Shown one piece after another: positions 34,490 through 42,911 of a stretch of DNA of 64,000 nt (position 1 is its first letter; every line of letters begins with the position of its first letter). Location of the stretch: positions 62,001 through 126,000 of the forward strand of contig JACKDU010000012.1 in NCBI GenBank assembly GCA_020633335.1. The letters run 5' to 3'. The DNA is from Myxococcales bacterium (lineage in GTDB: Bacteria; Myxococcota_A; Polyangia; Nannocystales; Nannocystaceae). The notes beneath the pieces are model-generated. The model saw only the letters and a program-made list of their open reading frames with translations, did no database searches and was not told the DNA's origin. The position numbers were made by a program, and so were the translations under genes.

Positions 34490-34921
34490 ATGAGTGTCTC
34501 GACGAATACGACCGGAATTCACCACATCTCGATCACCGTGAACAACTTCGACGTCTCGAAGGAGTTCTACACCAAGCTCTTCGGCTACCTCGGCGGTCAG
34601 GTGCTCATGGAGATGCGGGGCCCGCCGCACAAGCACCCCGACGGTCGGATGATGCTCTTCGCCTTCGGCACCTTCATGATCGGCGTCTGGGAGGCGGCGC
34701 CCGAGAACCGTGACAAGGTCTTCGATCGCTACAGCGTCGGCCTCCACCACTTCGCGCTCGCGGTCGAGTCGCGCGCGGCGATCGACGAGGTCCACCGCCT
34801 CCTGGTCGCCGACGGCGTGAACATCCTCGACGCCCCGGCGGAGTACCCCTACGCGCCCGGCTACTACGCGGTCTTCTTCACCGACCCCGACGGGATCAAG
34901 CTCGAGCTCGTGCACATGTAG
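34490..34921 (+). CDS. VOC family protein
   Basis: The 143-aa protein has the two VOC modules: GIHHISITVNNFDVSKEFYT and, after LFGYLGG, GLHHFALAVESRAAIDEVHR. It ends TDPDGIKLELVHM. His in HHI, His in HHF and Glu in KLELV are the expected metal-binding residues. Strong expression is suggested by its own promoter (TATGAT), an AGAGGAG ribosome-binding site 6 nt before the ATG, and a 17-bp-stem hairpin after the stop. The gene therefore appears to be a monocistronic unit and not part of the following biosynthetic cluster. Isomerase, lyase, dioxygenase or drug-binding activity cannot be separated by sequence alone. Confidence 0.88.
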   Translation: MSVSTNTTGIHHISITVNNFDVSKEFYTKLFGYLGGQVLMEMRGPPHKHPDGRMMLFAFGTFMIGVWEAAPENRDKVFDRYSVGLHHFALAVESRAAIDEVHRLLVADGVNILDAPAEYPYAPGYYAVFFTDPDGIKLELVHM

Positions 34922-34940
34922 TGCGGCCGGCTCGCGCTGG

Positions 34941-34989
34941 CGCGCGGAGAGGGGCGATCGCTCGCGCGGCGGTCGCCCCTCTCCGCGCG
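34941..34989 (+). terminator. Very strong hairpin after the VOC gene
   Basis: Perfect 17-bp inverted repeat: arm 34941-34957 (CGCGCGGAGAGGGGCGA) and its complement at 34973-34989, with a 15-nt loop. It starts 20 nt after the stop. There is no U-tract (TTCGGG follows), so it may end transcription by the stem alone or protect mRNA 3' ends. It also insulates the next cluster. Confidence 0.7.
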
Positions 34990-35031
34990 TTCGGGCCGCG
35001 CGAAGTCGCCAGGGCCTCTGCGTGCGGACTC

Positions 35032-35060
35032 TGGGCAGGGGGCCGCGGAGGCGATAGCGT
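35032..35060 (+). promoter_or_regulatory. Promoter of the 35-43 kb biosynthetic cluster
   Basis: TGGGCA (35032-35037), a 17-nt spacer and TAGCGT (35055-35060). The -10 ends 6 nt before GTG 35067, so the transcript would start at the start codon. The same -10 sequence is used by the DUF2589 locus. Confidence 0.55.
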
Positions 35061-35066
35061 CGAGTC

Positions 35067-36197
35067 GTGTTGGGGGGGGATGGGCCACAGGTGGTGGTGG
35101 AGATTGTCGATCCGTCGACCGGCGTCCGCGGGGCGCTGGTGATCGACCGCCTGGTCGGCGGGGTCGCGGCCGGCGGGCTCCGGATCTCGCCGAGCGCCGA
35201 CCGGGCCGAGCTCAGCGCCCTCGCGGCGGCGATGACCCGCAAGCAGGCGGCCTACGGGATCCAGGTCGGCGGCGCCAAGGCGGGGATCCAGATGGCGCCG
35301 GATCACCCCCAGCGGGCGGCGATCCTCCGGCGCTTCATGGCCCTCCTGCGGCCGATCATCGCCGCCAATTGGTCGGTCGGGCCCGACATGAACACGTCGA
35401 TGCGCGAGCTCGAGGCGATCGGCCGCGAGCTCGGCCTCCCCTCGCTGAAGATCGCCGTCGGCCGGGCGCGGGGGCTCGCAGACGACGACTTCCTCCGGCG
35501 CTACGCGCTCTTTGAGGCGCCGATCGGCGCCTGGACGGTGAACCAGCTCCGCGGTCCGGCGGCGGTCAAGGCGGCCGTCCTCGCGCTCCTCGGGCACCTC
35601 GGGATCGCGCCTGGTGCGGCCCGGGTGGCGATCCAGGGGGCGGGGACGATGGGCGGCGGCGCGGCCCACCTCCTCGCCGAGGCCGGGGTCCCGGTGGTCG
35701 CCTGGGCCGACGATCAGAGGTGTCTCTTGGGCCAGGATGGGCTTCCGGTCCCCGAGCTCCTGGCGGCCCGCGCGGGCGGGCGCCTGCCCGCGCGGCCCGA
35801 CGAGGCGCCCTCGTCGGCGATCCTCGCGGCTGAGTGCGACGTCCTCGTCCTCGCCGCGATCTCGCGGGCGATCGCGCCGGCGGCGGTCGCCGGCCTCCGC
35901 TGCCGGGGGATCGTCGAGGCCGCCAACCTGGCGCTCGACGACGAGGTCGCGGCCGCGATCGCCGACGCCGGGGTCGTCGTGGTCCCCGGCGTCCTCGCCA
36001 GCGCCGGCGGCTCGCTCGCGGTCGAGGCGCTCTACGCCGGCGATCCCCGGCGCGGCGAGGATGTCCTCGGCCACGTCGAGCGGCGGGCGGGCGCCGAGAT
36101 CGCCTCCCTCCTCGCGCGCGCGGCCGCCGAGGGGGCGCCCCTCCGCGCGCTCGTGCGCCGGCCGCCGCCGCGCGCCGAGGAGGTCCAGGGTGAGTGA
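35067..36197 (+). CDS. Glu/Leu/Phe/Val dehydrogenase family protein
   Basis: A 376-aa protein with both domains of amino-acid dehydrogenases. The N-terminal catalytic half has AAYGIQVGGAKAGIQ, with the catalytic Lys of the GGxKGG block (here GGAKAG), and VGPDMNTSMRELEA for PD-NT. The C-terminal NAD(P)-binding half has RVAIQGAGTMGGGAAHLLAE and later VEAANLALDD with VVPGVLASAGG. It probably interconverts a branched-chain or aromatic amino acid with its 2-keto acid. The substitutions (GGAKAG, VGPDM for APDV) suggest a specialised member. It is first in a seven-gene unit, and GTG 35067 is supported by the -10 element exactly 6 nt upstream. The stop overlaps the aminotransferase start by 8 nt. Confidence 0.82.
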   Translation: MLGGDGPQVVVEIVDPSTGVRGALVIDRLVGGVAAGGLRISPSADRAELSALAAAMTRKQAAYGIQVGGAKAGIQMAPDHPQRAAILRRFMALLRPIIAANWSVGPDMNTSMRELEAIGRELGLPSLKIAVGRARGLADDDFLRRYALFEAPIGAWTVNQLRGPAAVKAAVLALLGHLGIAPGAARVAIQGAGTMGGGAAHLLAEAGVPVVAWADDQRCLLGQDGLPVPELLAARAGGRLPARPDEAPSSAILAAECDVLVLAAISRAIAPAAVAGLRCRGIVEAANLALDDEVAAAIADAGVVVVPGVLASAGGSLAVEALYAGDPRRGEDVLGHVERRAGAEIASLLARAAAEGAPLRALVRRPPPRAEEVQGE

Positions 36198-37089
36198 TCG
36201 CCCGCCGGTCTGGGTCGACGGGGCGATGGTCCCCGCCGAGGCCGCGACCGTCGGCCTCCAGGCCCACTCGCTCCACTACGGGACCGCGGTCTTCGACGGC
36301 GGCCGCTTCTACCGGGCCGACGACGGCCGGGTCGCGGTCTTCCGCCTCGCGGATCACGTCCGCCGCCTCCTCGTCAGCGCGCGCTCGCTCTACATGGAGC
36401 TCGCCCACGACGAGGACGCGCTGATCGAGGCCTCGCTCGCGGTCGTCGCCGCCAGCGGCCGCGGCGAGGGCTACGTCCGCCAGCTCGCCTTCTACGGCGA
36501 CGAGGCGATCGGCATCGGCGCGAGCAACCCGACCCGGGTGGCGATCGCCGCCTGGACCCCGCGGGGGGCGCTCGGCCAGCCGCTGCGGGTGCGGATCGCC
36601 GGCTTCGGCCACGGCGGCGGCTGGCTCCCCTGCGCCAAGCATGCCGGCTTCTACGGGCGCTCCTTCCTCGCGCTCCGCGAGGCGCGGGCGACCGGCTGCG
36701 ACGACGCGCTCTTCCTCGGCCCCGATGGGACCCTGGCCGAAGCGACAGGTTCGACGATCTTCGCGGTGATCGACGGGCGCCTGGTGACGCCGCCCCTCTC
36801 GATGCCGATCCTCCCGGGGATCACCCGCGACACGCTCCTCCGCCTCGCCGAGGACGCCGGGATCGAGGCCCGCGAGGAGCCGCTCCCGCGCCACCGCGCG
36901 CTGACGGCCGACGAGCTCTTCCTCGCCAACTCGGCGGCGGAGATCCGGCCGGTGATCGCCCTCGACGGCCACCCGATCGCCGGGCCGGGGCCGATCACGC
37001 GGGCGCTGAGCGAGCGCTATCGAGACGTGGTGCGCGGTCGCGATCCCCGGCGTCGGGGCTGGCTCGCGTGGGTCGGAGGTGAGGGGTGA
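36190..37089 (+). CDS. Class-IV (BCAT/D-amino-acid type) aminotransferase
   Basis: A 299-aa protein from GTG 36190, inside the end of the dehydrogenase gene. Typical fold-type-IV PLP blocks are present: SLHYGTAVFDGGRFYR, the PLP Lys in LPCAKHAGFYGRSFLA, DDALFLGPDGTLAEATGSTI, and GITRDTLLRLAEDAG. The last block matches the conserved G-x-T-R-x-x-x-L of IlvE, DAT and PabC. Transamination of a branched-chain or similar amino acid is expected. Next to an amino-acid dehydrogenase it suggests supply of an unusual amino or keto acid building block. It overlaps the oxygenase gene by 4 nt (GTGA). Confidence 0.87.
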   Translation: MSDRPPVWVDGAMVPAEAATVGLQAHSLHYGTAVFDGGRFYRADDGRVAVFRLADHVRRLLVSARSLYMELAHDEDALIEASLAVVAASGRGEGYVRQLAFYGDEAIGIGASNPTRVAIAAWTPRGALGQPLRVRIAGFGHGGGWLPCAKHAGFYGRSFLALREARATGCDDALFLGPDGTLAEATGSTIFAVIDGRLVTPPLSMPILPGITRDTLLRLAEDAGIEAREEPLPRHRALTADELFLANSAAEIRPVIALDGHPIAGPGPITRALSERYRDVVRGRDPRRRGWLAWVGGEG

Positions 37090-38045
37090 CGGAGCAGGAG
37101 CAGGACGTCGGGGCGATCATCGAGGAGGCGCTGCGACCGGGGGCGGGCCCGGAGGCGGCGGCGGCGGCCCACGCGGCCTTCGGCGCGCTCGCGCGGCGGG
37201 CGAGCGGCGGCGACGCGGCGGCCCACGACCGCTACCACGAGCTCCTCTGGGCGCTCCACGCCGACCGCGATCACCGGAGCTACGCGCTCCGCTGGTGGAT
37301 CGCCGGCGCCGGCTATGCGGTCGACGAGGCCGCGATCGCGCCGGTCGAGATCGGCGAGGCGCTCGCGCCCGACGCCTTCGCCGCGCGGATCCGCGAGGAG
37401 CATGCCAGCCGCTCGGGGCTCCGCCACCCGATGTCGGTCTACTTCTTCGAGGGCGCGCCGACCCTCGACGAGTTCAAGATCTACCTCCGCCACCACTGGC
37501 ACCGCTCGCGCCTCTTCTACCGCGAGCTCGCCGAGCTGGCGCTGAGCCGCGAGCTCGCCGAGGCGAGCGTCGTCTTCCGCAACCTCTACGACGAGGGCGG
37601 CCAGGAGGAGAGCGCGGGCGCCCACCCCTTCCTCCTCCAGCGCCTCCTCCGGCACCTCGAGGTCCCCTGCGGCTTCGACGACGTCCCCGAGCTGACCGAG
37701 GCCCGCGCCTACCTGAGCAACCGGATCCGCTGCGCACGCCACCCCAACCCGGCCTGGGGCCTCGCGGTCCTCTTCGCGCTCGAGTACGGGACGCCAGCGA
37801 CGCACGGCAACATCTACCGCCTCCTGCGGCGCCTCGGCGTCCCCGAGGAGGCCTGCGAGTTCCACCGCCTGCACATGACCGCCGACATCGAGCACGCCGA
37901 GGAGACGGTGTCGCTGATCGCGGCGCTGATCCGCGGGGCCGAGGACCAGGGGATCTTCCTGGCCTCGCTCCGCCACCATCGGGCCCTCGGGGGCCGCTAC
38001 TTTGACGCGATCTGGCGCGAGGTCCAGGGGGAGGCGAGGGCATGA
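37086..38045 (+). CDS. Haem-oxygenase-like diiron oxygenase (HDO family)
   Basis: A 319-aa all-helical protein. The second half has the metal-binding pattern of haem-oxygenase-like dimetal oxygenases (UndA, BesC, SznF, CADD group). Acidic and His ligands lie in FRNLYDEGGQEESAGAHPF, a further Glu in LFALEYGTPATHGNIYRLL, and H-x-x-x-x-D-x-x-H in FHRLHMTADIEHAEETV. YLRHHWHRSRLFYRELAELA is the conserved helix before the first ligand helix. Family knowledge: members use O2 at a diiron or Fe/Mn centre for oxidative C-C cleavage, desaturation or N-oxygenation of amino or fatty acids. Here an amino acid made by the neighbours is the likely substrate (inference). It overlaps the methyltransferase gene by 4 nt (ATGA). 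Confidence 0.83.
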   Translation: MTEQEQDVGAIIEEALRPGAGPEAAAAAHAAFGALARRASGGDAAAHDRYHELLWALHADRDHRSYALRWWIAGAGYAVDEAAIAPVEIGEALAPDAFAARIREEHASRSGLRHPMSVYFFEGAPTLDEFKIYLRHHWHRSRLFYRELAELALSRELAEASVVFRNLYDEGGQEESAGAHPFLLQRLLRHLEVPCGFDDVPELTEARAYLSNRIRCARHPNPAWGLAVLFALEYGTPATHGNIYRLLRRLGVPEEACEFHRLHMTADIEHAEETVSLIAALIRGAEDQGIFLASLRHHRALGGRYFDAIWREVQGEARA

Positions 38046-39094
38046 AGGGCGCGGCAATCACCGAGAAGGGGCTCCTGGAGCTCCTCGACGGCTTCATCAA
38101 GACCAAGGTGCTGATCGGCGCCTACCACCTCGATCTCTTCACGCGCTGCGCCGAGCCGCGGCCGCGGGCGGCGCTCCTCGCCGAGCTCGGGGCGCCGGAG
38201 CGGGCGGCGACGATCCTGGTCAACGCCTGCGTCGCCCTCGGCCTCCTGGTCGAGGAGGAGGGGCGCCTGGCGACGCCGCCGTCGATCGCCCCCTTCCTGG
38301 TGCGGGGCGGCGAGCGGCCCTTCCGGACGACGACCTACCTCCTCGACTACTACGACGAGGTCTACCGCGCGCTCGTCGACTTCGAATCGCTGGTCGAGAG
38401 CGACGGCGCGAGCTCGACCTTCAAGCTCCGCGACTACTTCAAGGACGACGTCAGCGAGGTCAAGCCCGAGGTCGCCGCCGAGTACTCGACCTACATGGAG
38501 GCGACGATGGGGAAGATCGTCGAGGTCGTCCTCGGCGCCTTCTCCTTCGCCGGCCACCGCCGCCTCCTCGACCTCTGCGGCAACACCGGGACCTTCTGCG
38601 CGGCCGTCGTCGCCGCGACCCCGGGCCTCGAGGGCGCCTTCCTCGACGTCCCGGCCTGCGTGGCGATCGGCGAGGCCGAGCTCGGCGAGCGGCCCGAGCT
38701 CGCCGGCCGGGTCCGCGGGATCGCCGGCGACCTCTTCGCGCCGACGCTCCCCGAGGGCTTCGACGTGATCACCATGTGCCGCTCGGCGATGGACTGGGGG
38801 GACGAGCGGATGGGGCCGATCTACGCGAAGATCCGCGAGGCCCTCCCGGCGGGCGGGCGCTTCCTGATCATCGAGCGGATGCTCCCCGAGGAGGTGCTCC
38901 CGGAGGCGCTCTCGCTCTACCTCCGCTCGGTCTACTTCCTCGCCAAGTCGCAGACCACCCGCTACCGCACGCCCTCGCAGCACGTCGCCCTCCTCCGCCA
39001 GGCCGGCTTCACGGAGATCGAGGTGATCGAGCCGCCGCGGGCGCCCTACGAGCTCTTCCAGTCGATGAAGATCATCGCGGCGACGCGCACCTGA
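38042..39094 (+). CDS. SAM-dependent O-methyltransferase with dimerisation domain
   Basis: The 350-aa protein matches the Methyltransf_2 (COMT-like) family. The N-terminal helical winged domain is at residues 1-95 (TKVLIGAYHLDLFTRCA, RAATILVNACVALGLLVEEE). The SAM fold starts at RRLLDLCGNTGTFCAAVVAA, with acidic GAFLDVPACV, motif GIAGDLFAP and LPAGGRFLIIERMLPEE. LDLCGNTG replaces the usual VDVGGGTG but keeps the glycine spacing. It would methylate a hydroxyl (or amine) on the cluster product. Coupled to the upstream oxygenase by ATGA. The next gene follows after 76 nt containing short GCGGGCGA repeats, the only sizeable gap in the unit. Confidence 0.85.
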   Translation: MKGAAITEKGLLELLDGFIKTKVLIGAYHLDLFTRCAEPRPRAALLAELGAPERAATILVNACVALGLLVEEEGRLATPPSIAPFLVRGGERPFRTTTYLLDYYDEVYRALVDFESLVESDGASSTFKLRDYFKDDVSEVKPEVAAEYSTYMEATMGKIVEVVLGAFSFAGHRRLLDLCGNTGTFCAAVVAATPGLEGAFLDVPACVAIGEAELGERPELAGRVRGIAGDLFAPTLPEGFDVITMCRSAMDWGDERMGPIYAKIREALPAGGRFLIIERMLPEEVLPEALSLYLRSVYFLAKSQTTRYRTPSQHVALLRQAGFTEIEVIEPPRAPYELFQSMKIIAATRT

Positions 39095-39170
39095 GCGGGG
39101 CGTCGCGCGGGCGCGCGGGCGAGCGGGCGAGCGGGTGCGCGGGCGAGGGGTGAGCAGGGGGAGGACGACG

Positions 39171-40397
39171 ATGCAGGGCTGGCGAGATCTCGTAGACACG
39201 CGCTTCGCGGCGGAGCAGAGCGCGCTCCTCCGCTACCATCGGATCTTCGACGTCGTCGGCGAGGGCCTCGGCCTCGAGGTCGCCGAGCTCGTGGCCTCGT
39301 CGCTCGGCGAGGGGATCGTCGCCCGCCGCCTCGCGGATCGCGGCGGCGTCGAGATCTTCGTCGCCGACGAGACGACGGCGATGTGCACCGGCACCTACAA
39401 GGCGCTCGACGCCTGCGTGACCACGGCCGCGCTCCGGCGCGCGGGCGTCCGCCAGGTCGTCGCCTCCTCCGGCGGCAACCTCAGCGCGGCCCTCGGCGCC
39501 TACTGCCAGCACGCGGGGATCGAGGCGCTCCTCTTCCAGCCGGTGAGCACCCTCTTCAAGCAGGACCGCCGCTTCTTCGGCGGCTGCGCCCACCTGATCG
39601 GCGTCGACCTCCCGGAGCCCGAGGTCAAGAGCCTCGCCCGCGCGGTCGCTCGCGCCCACGCGATCGCCCACATCCCCGACGTCCGCCTGCGGACGGCGGC
39701 CTCGGCCGCTCGGGCGATGTTCCTCCTCGAGGCGATCGAGGGGGCGATCGGCGCGGTCGACTTCCTCACCCAGACGGTCTGCGCGGGCTTTGGTCCGGCC
39801 GGGATCTACACCTGCTTCGCCGCGCTCCGCGAGCGCGGGCTCCTGCGGGCGTCGGCGATCCCGCGCCTCATCACCTTCCAGCAGGCCGCCAACTCGCCGA
39901 TGGTCCGGGCCTGGCAGGCCGGCGAGCGCGAGCTCTCGCGCACCCACATCGCCCCGGTGCCCGAGCGCTACATCGAGCCCGGGCTCTACAACACCAACCC
40001 CGGCCGCGACTACGATCGCCTCGCCGGCCTCATGCGCACCTTCGGCGGCGACATGCTCGCGCTCGCCGACGTCGACTACGACGCCCACGCCGACGCCGTG
40101 CGGGCGGCGCTCGCGGACGCGGGGATCGCCCTCTCGACCCTGCCGGGGAGCGATGAGGTGCTCGAGAAGACCGGCCTCCTCACCGGCGTCGGGATCTACC
40201 GGGCGATCGACGCCGGCCTCCTCCAGCCGGGCGAGCGGGTGATCTACATGCTGACCGGCGGCCGCCGCGATCTCGAGGCCGACGACGCGCCGCTCCCCGA
40301 GCTGGTCGTCGATCGCTCGCGGAGCGAGGAGGAGTGGGTCGCGGAGATCGGCGCGCGCTTCGGGCTCGGGCGCACGCAGGTGGGCCGTGGCGCCTGA
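39171..40397 (+). CDS. Fold-type-II PLP enzyme, threonine synthase/dehydratase-like
   Basis: The protein is about 408 aa from ATG 39171, chosen for the GGGGGAGG ribosome-binding site 7 nt upstream. PLP Lys lies in MCTGTYKALDACVTTAALRR (family: GSFK-R). The phosphate-binding glycine loop is VASSGGNLSAALGAYCQHAG, CAGFGPAGIYTCFAAL is the second glycine-rich block, and MLTGGRRDLEAD is the C-terminal S/T-GG block. The pattern fits threonine synthase, threonine dehydratase and the cysteine-synthase superfamily, but no standard subgroup is clear. In this context it could do beta-elimination/replacement or form a C-N bond on an amino acid (inference). Its stop overlaps the exporter start by 11 nt. 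Confidence 0.8.
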   Translation: MQGWRDLVDTRFAAEQSALLRYHRIFDVVGEGLGLEVAELVASSLGEGIVARRLADRGGVEIFVADETTAMCTGTYKALDACVTTAALRRAGVRQVVASSGGNLSAALGAYCQHAGIEALLFQPVSTLFKQDRRFFGGCAHLIGVDLPEPEVKSLARAVARAHAIAHIPDVRLRTAASAARAMFLLEAIEGAIGAVDFLTQTVCAGFGPAGIYTCFAALRERGLLRASAIPRLITFQQAANSPMVRAWQAGERELSRTHIAPVPERYIEPGLYNTNPGRDYDRLAGLMRTFGGDMLALADVDYDAHADAVRAALADAGIALSTLPGSDEVLEKTGLLTGVGIYRAIDAGLLQPGERVIYMLTGGRRDLEADDAPLPELVVDRSRSEEEWVAEIGARFGLGRTQVGRGA

Positions 40398-41601
40398 CGA
40401 GGGCGGCGACGAGGGCCGCCTCGGGATCCCCTGGGGCCGCCCCGGGATGCTCCTCTTCTTCCTCCTCGCGGGGATCGGCCCGGCGCTGGCGATGGTCCTC
40501 CGCTTCGTCCCCGCCCACCTCGACGCGCTCGGGGCGTCGCCGTCGACGATCGGCGAGGTGATGAGCGTGTCGACGCTCGGCTCCCTGGTCGCGCTCCCCT
40601 TCGCCGGTCACCTCGCCGATCGCTGGCCGCGCCTCGCCCTGGTCGCGGGCGCGATCCTCCAGGGGCTCGGCCTCGGGATCGTCGGCGCCTTCGCGAGCGC
40701 GCCGCTCGGCCTCGCCGCCGGCGTCGGCGTGATGAGCGTCGGCACCTCGCTGGTCGACGTGACAGTGGTCGCCACCCTCGCGGCCGCGGTCGGCCCGCGC
40801 GGCCGGGCGATCGCGCTGGCGTACTACTTCGTCCTCCTCAACTTCTCGCGCAACATCGTCGGCTCGTCGGCCGCCGAGGGGCTGATCGCGGCGATCGGCT
40901 TCGCCGAGGTCGGCCTCCTCTTCGCCGCCGCGGCCGGCCTCCACGCGCTCGTCCGCCTCCTCGCGCCGCTCCCCGGGGGCGCGGCGAAGGCGGCCGCGGA
41001 GAGGGTGAGCCTCGGCGACTTCGCCGGCGACCTCGCGCGGCCGCGGAGCCTGATCGTGCTGGTGGTCTTCCTGGCGCTGGCGATCACCTTCTGCGCCCAG
41101 GAGTCCTTCCTCAGCGCGCTCGCCTCGTCGCGCGAGCTCGGGCCGGTGAGCCCCTTCTACATCGCCTACTTCGCGGTGATCGTCAGCGGGCGCCTCAGCC
41201 TCGCGCGGGCGATCGACCGGATCGGCCGCGGGCGGGTGATCGTCGGCTCGGCCGCCCTCCTCGCGGCGACGATGATCGGCCTCGCCCACGTCACCTCGAC
41301 CGTCGCCTTCATCGCCCTCGGCGCGCTCTCGGGCGCCGGCCACTTCCTCCTCTGGCCCGCGCTCTACGCCGCGGTCTACGCCAAGATCCGCGGGCCCGGG
41401 ATGGTGACCGCGCTCCTCGGCGGGGTGATGGCGGCGGCCGGCTTCGTCGCCGAGCTCGGCCTCGGCGGGGCGGCCGACGCGATCGGCTACCAGGGGCTCT
41501 ACCTCGCGGCGGCGGCCTTCGCTGGCCTCGGCCTCGCGCTCGCGCTCACCCAGGGCCGCGGGCTCGACCTCCAGGCGGAGGCGGCGGCCGCCGAGGCGTG
41601 A
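40387..41601 (+). CDS. MFS exporter of the biosynthetic cluster
   Basis: The 404-aa protein has 12 hydrophobic segments. The MFS signature between helices 2 and 3 is GHLADRWPRLALVAG, and its partial repeat in the second half is SLARAIDRIGRGRVIVG. The family is the 12-TM drug/metabolite exporter type. Translation from GTG 40387 begins inside the end of the PLP-enzyme gene, and the stop overlaps the ATG of the glycosyltransferase (TGATG). The position between biosynthetic and glycosylation genes suggests export of the product, with self-protection (inference). Confidence 0.82.
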   Translation: MAPDEGGDEGRLGIPWGRPGMLLFFLLAGIGPALAMVLRFVPAHLDALGASPSTIGEVMSVSTLGSLVALPFAGHLADRWPRLALVAGAILQGLGLGIVGAFASAPLGLAAGVGVMSVGTSLVDVTVVATLAAAVGPRGRAIALAYYFVLLNFSRNIVGSSAAEGLIAAIGFAEVGLLFAAAAGLHALVRLLAPLPGGAAKAAAERVSLGDFAGDLARPRSLIVLVVFLALAITFCAQESFLSALASSRELGPVSPFYIAYFAVIVSGRLSLARAIDRIGRGRVIVGSAALLAATMIGLAHVTSTVAFIALGALSGAGHFLLWPALYAAVYAKIRGPGMVTALLGGVMAAAGFVAELGLGGAADAIGYQGLYLAAAAFAGLGLALALTQGRGLDLQAEAAAAEA

Positions 41602-42911
41602 TGGCGCGCCTCCTCTTCTATGTGTTCCGAGAGTCAGGTCATGTCTCGCCGACGATCAAGCTCGCCCGCGCTCTCGCGGCCGCGGGGCACGAGCTCCGCT
41701 TCCTCGTCACCGCCGACTGGGCGCCGGTGATCAACGCCCGCGGCTTCGAGGCGCAGATCTTCATGGAGTCGGTCTACCCCGCGGGGACCGAGGCGCGCTG
41801 GCGATCGATGTCGCCGACGGCCCGGGCCGAGGACGCCGAGCGCCGCCGCCAGGGGCGGATGGACTTCTTCCTCCGCGGGGCGATGGATCCCGTCCTCACG
41901 GGGGCGGGCGCCGATCTGATCCTCGCCGACGTCTGTCACTACTCGGCGCCGATGATCGCCCGCCGCCACGGGCTCCGCCTCGCCCATTACTCGACGACGA
42001 TGCTCCAGGCGCGCGCCCCCGGGATCCCGCCGCTCTCCTCCGGGATCCCCTGGCGGGCGGGCGACCCGGCGAGCGCGGCGGCGGCCGACGACGCCTGGGC
42101 GGAGCTCCTCGCCGAGCGCGAGGCCGCGCGGGCCCGCGACCCCTACCTCGACTCCTACGTCCGCTACGTCGAGGCGATGGCCGACGCCTACGCGTACCCG
42201 CGCGCGCTCTACTCGTGGGAGGCGGCGATCGTCCCCGACTTCCCGGAGGTGCCACAGCTCGTGCTCTGCCCGTCCGCGCTCGACTACCCGCGGGCGACGC
42301 CGCCGCGGCGCGAGGTCGACGTCCCGTCGATCGAGCCCCGCGACGATCACCTCGAGGGAGCGCTCGCCGGCGTCGGCGAGGCCCGACCGCTCGTCTACTG
42401 CGCGCTCGGCAGCCAGGTCGCCTGGCGGCCGGCGTACCGCGCGGTCTACGACCTGATCCTCGCGGCCGCGGCCCGCATGGCGTGGGTCGACTTCGTGATC
42501 AGCGTCGGCCCCGACTGGGTCGATCGCTACCGCGAGGTCGCGCCGGCGAACGCGATCGTCGTCGATCACGCCCCCCAGCACGCGCTCCTCCGGCGGGCGC
42601 GGGCGATGATCGGCTCGGCCGGCCTCGGCTCGGTCAAGGAGTGCGCCTCCTTCGGGGTGCCGATGCTCCTGATCCCCGGGCCCGAGGGCTACGACCCGCC
42701 GGGGAACGCCGCCCGCGCCCGCTTCCGCGGCGTCGCCCGGGTGCTCCCCCGCGAGGCGCTCGGCGTCGACGCGCTGGTCGAGGGGATCGAGGCGCTCCTC
42801 GGCGGCGCGCACGACGAGGCCGCGCGGGCGCTCCAGCGCGAGGTCGCCGCGGTCGAGGCGGGGATCGACGACGCGGTCGCTCGGGTCGAGCGCCTGATCA
42901 GCGGCGAATGA
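41601..42911 (+). CDS. GT1-family glycosyltransferase (UGT/macrolide GT type)
   Basis: A 436-aa protein starting MARLLFYVFRESGHVSPTIK, the N-terminal G-H-x-x-P acceptor block. The C-terminal nucleotide-sugar domain has RPLVYCALGSQVAWR, VVDHAPQHALLRRARAMIGS (the V-D-x-x-P-Q-x-x-L/I-L block) and AGLGSVKECASFGVPMLLIP (the H-G-G-x-x-S-x-x-E block, where HGG is replaced by AGL). Family knowledge: it would transfer a sugar from NDP-sugar to a small-molecule acceptor. The loss of the usual His in HGG is noteworthy for activity. It is last in the plus-strand unit, and its end overlaps the convergent YdcZ-type gene by 14 nt. Confidence 0.83.
   Translation: MARLLFYVFRESGHVSPTIKLARALAAAGHELRFLVTADWAPVINARGFEAQIFMESVYPAGTEARWRSMSPTARAEDAERRRQGRMDFFLRGAMDPVLTGAGADLILADVCHYSAPMIARRHGLRLAHYSTTMLQARAPGIPPLSSGIPWRAGDPASAAAADDAWAELLAEREAARARDPYLDSYVRYVEAMADAYAYPRALYSWEAAIVPDFPEVPQLVLCPSALDYPRATPPRREVDVPSIEPRDDHLEGALAGVGEARPLVYCALGSQVAWRPAYRAVYDLILAAAARMAWVDFVISVGPDWVDRYREVAPANAIVVDHAPQHALLRRARAMIGSAGLGSVKECASFGVPMLLIPGPEGYDPPGNAARARFRGVARVLPREALGVDALVEGIEALLGGAHDEAARALQREVAAVEAGIDDAVARVERLISGE

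Noticed and set aside
36734..36747. TGGCCGAAGCGACA as a dispersed repeat
   Set aside because: It encodes the conserved LAEATGSTIF block of class-IV aminotransferases; no arm pairing beyond chance.
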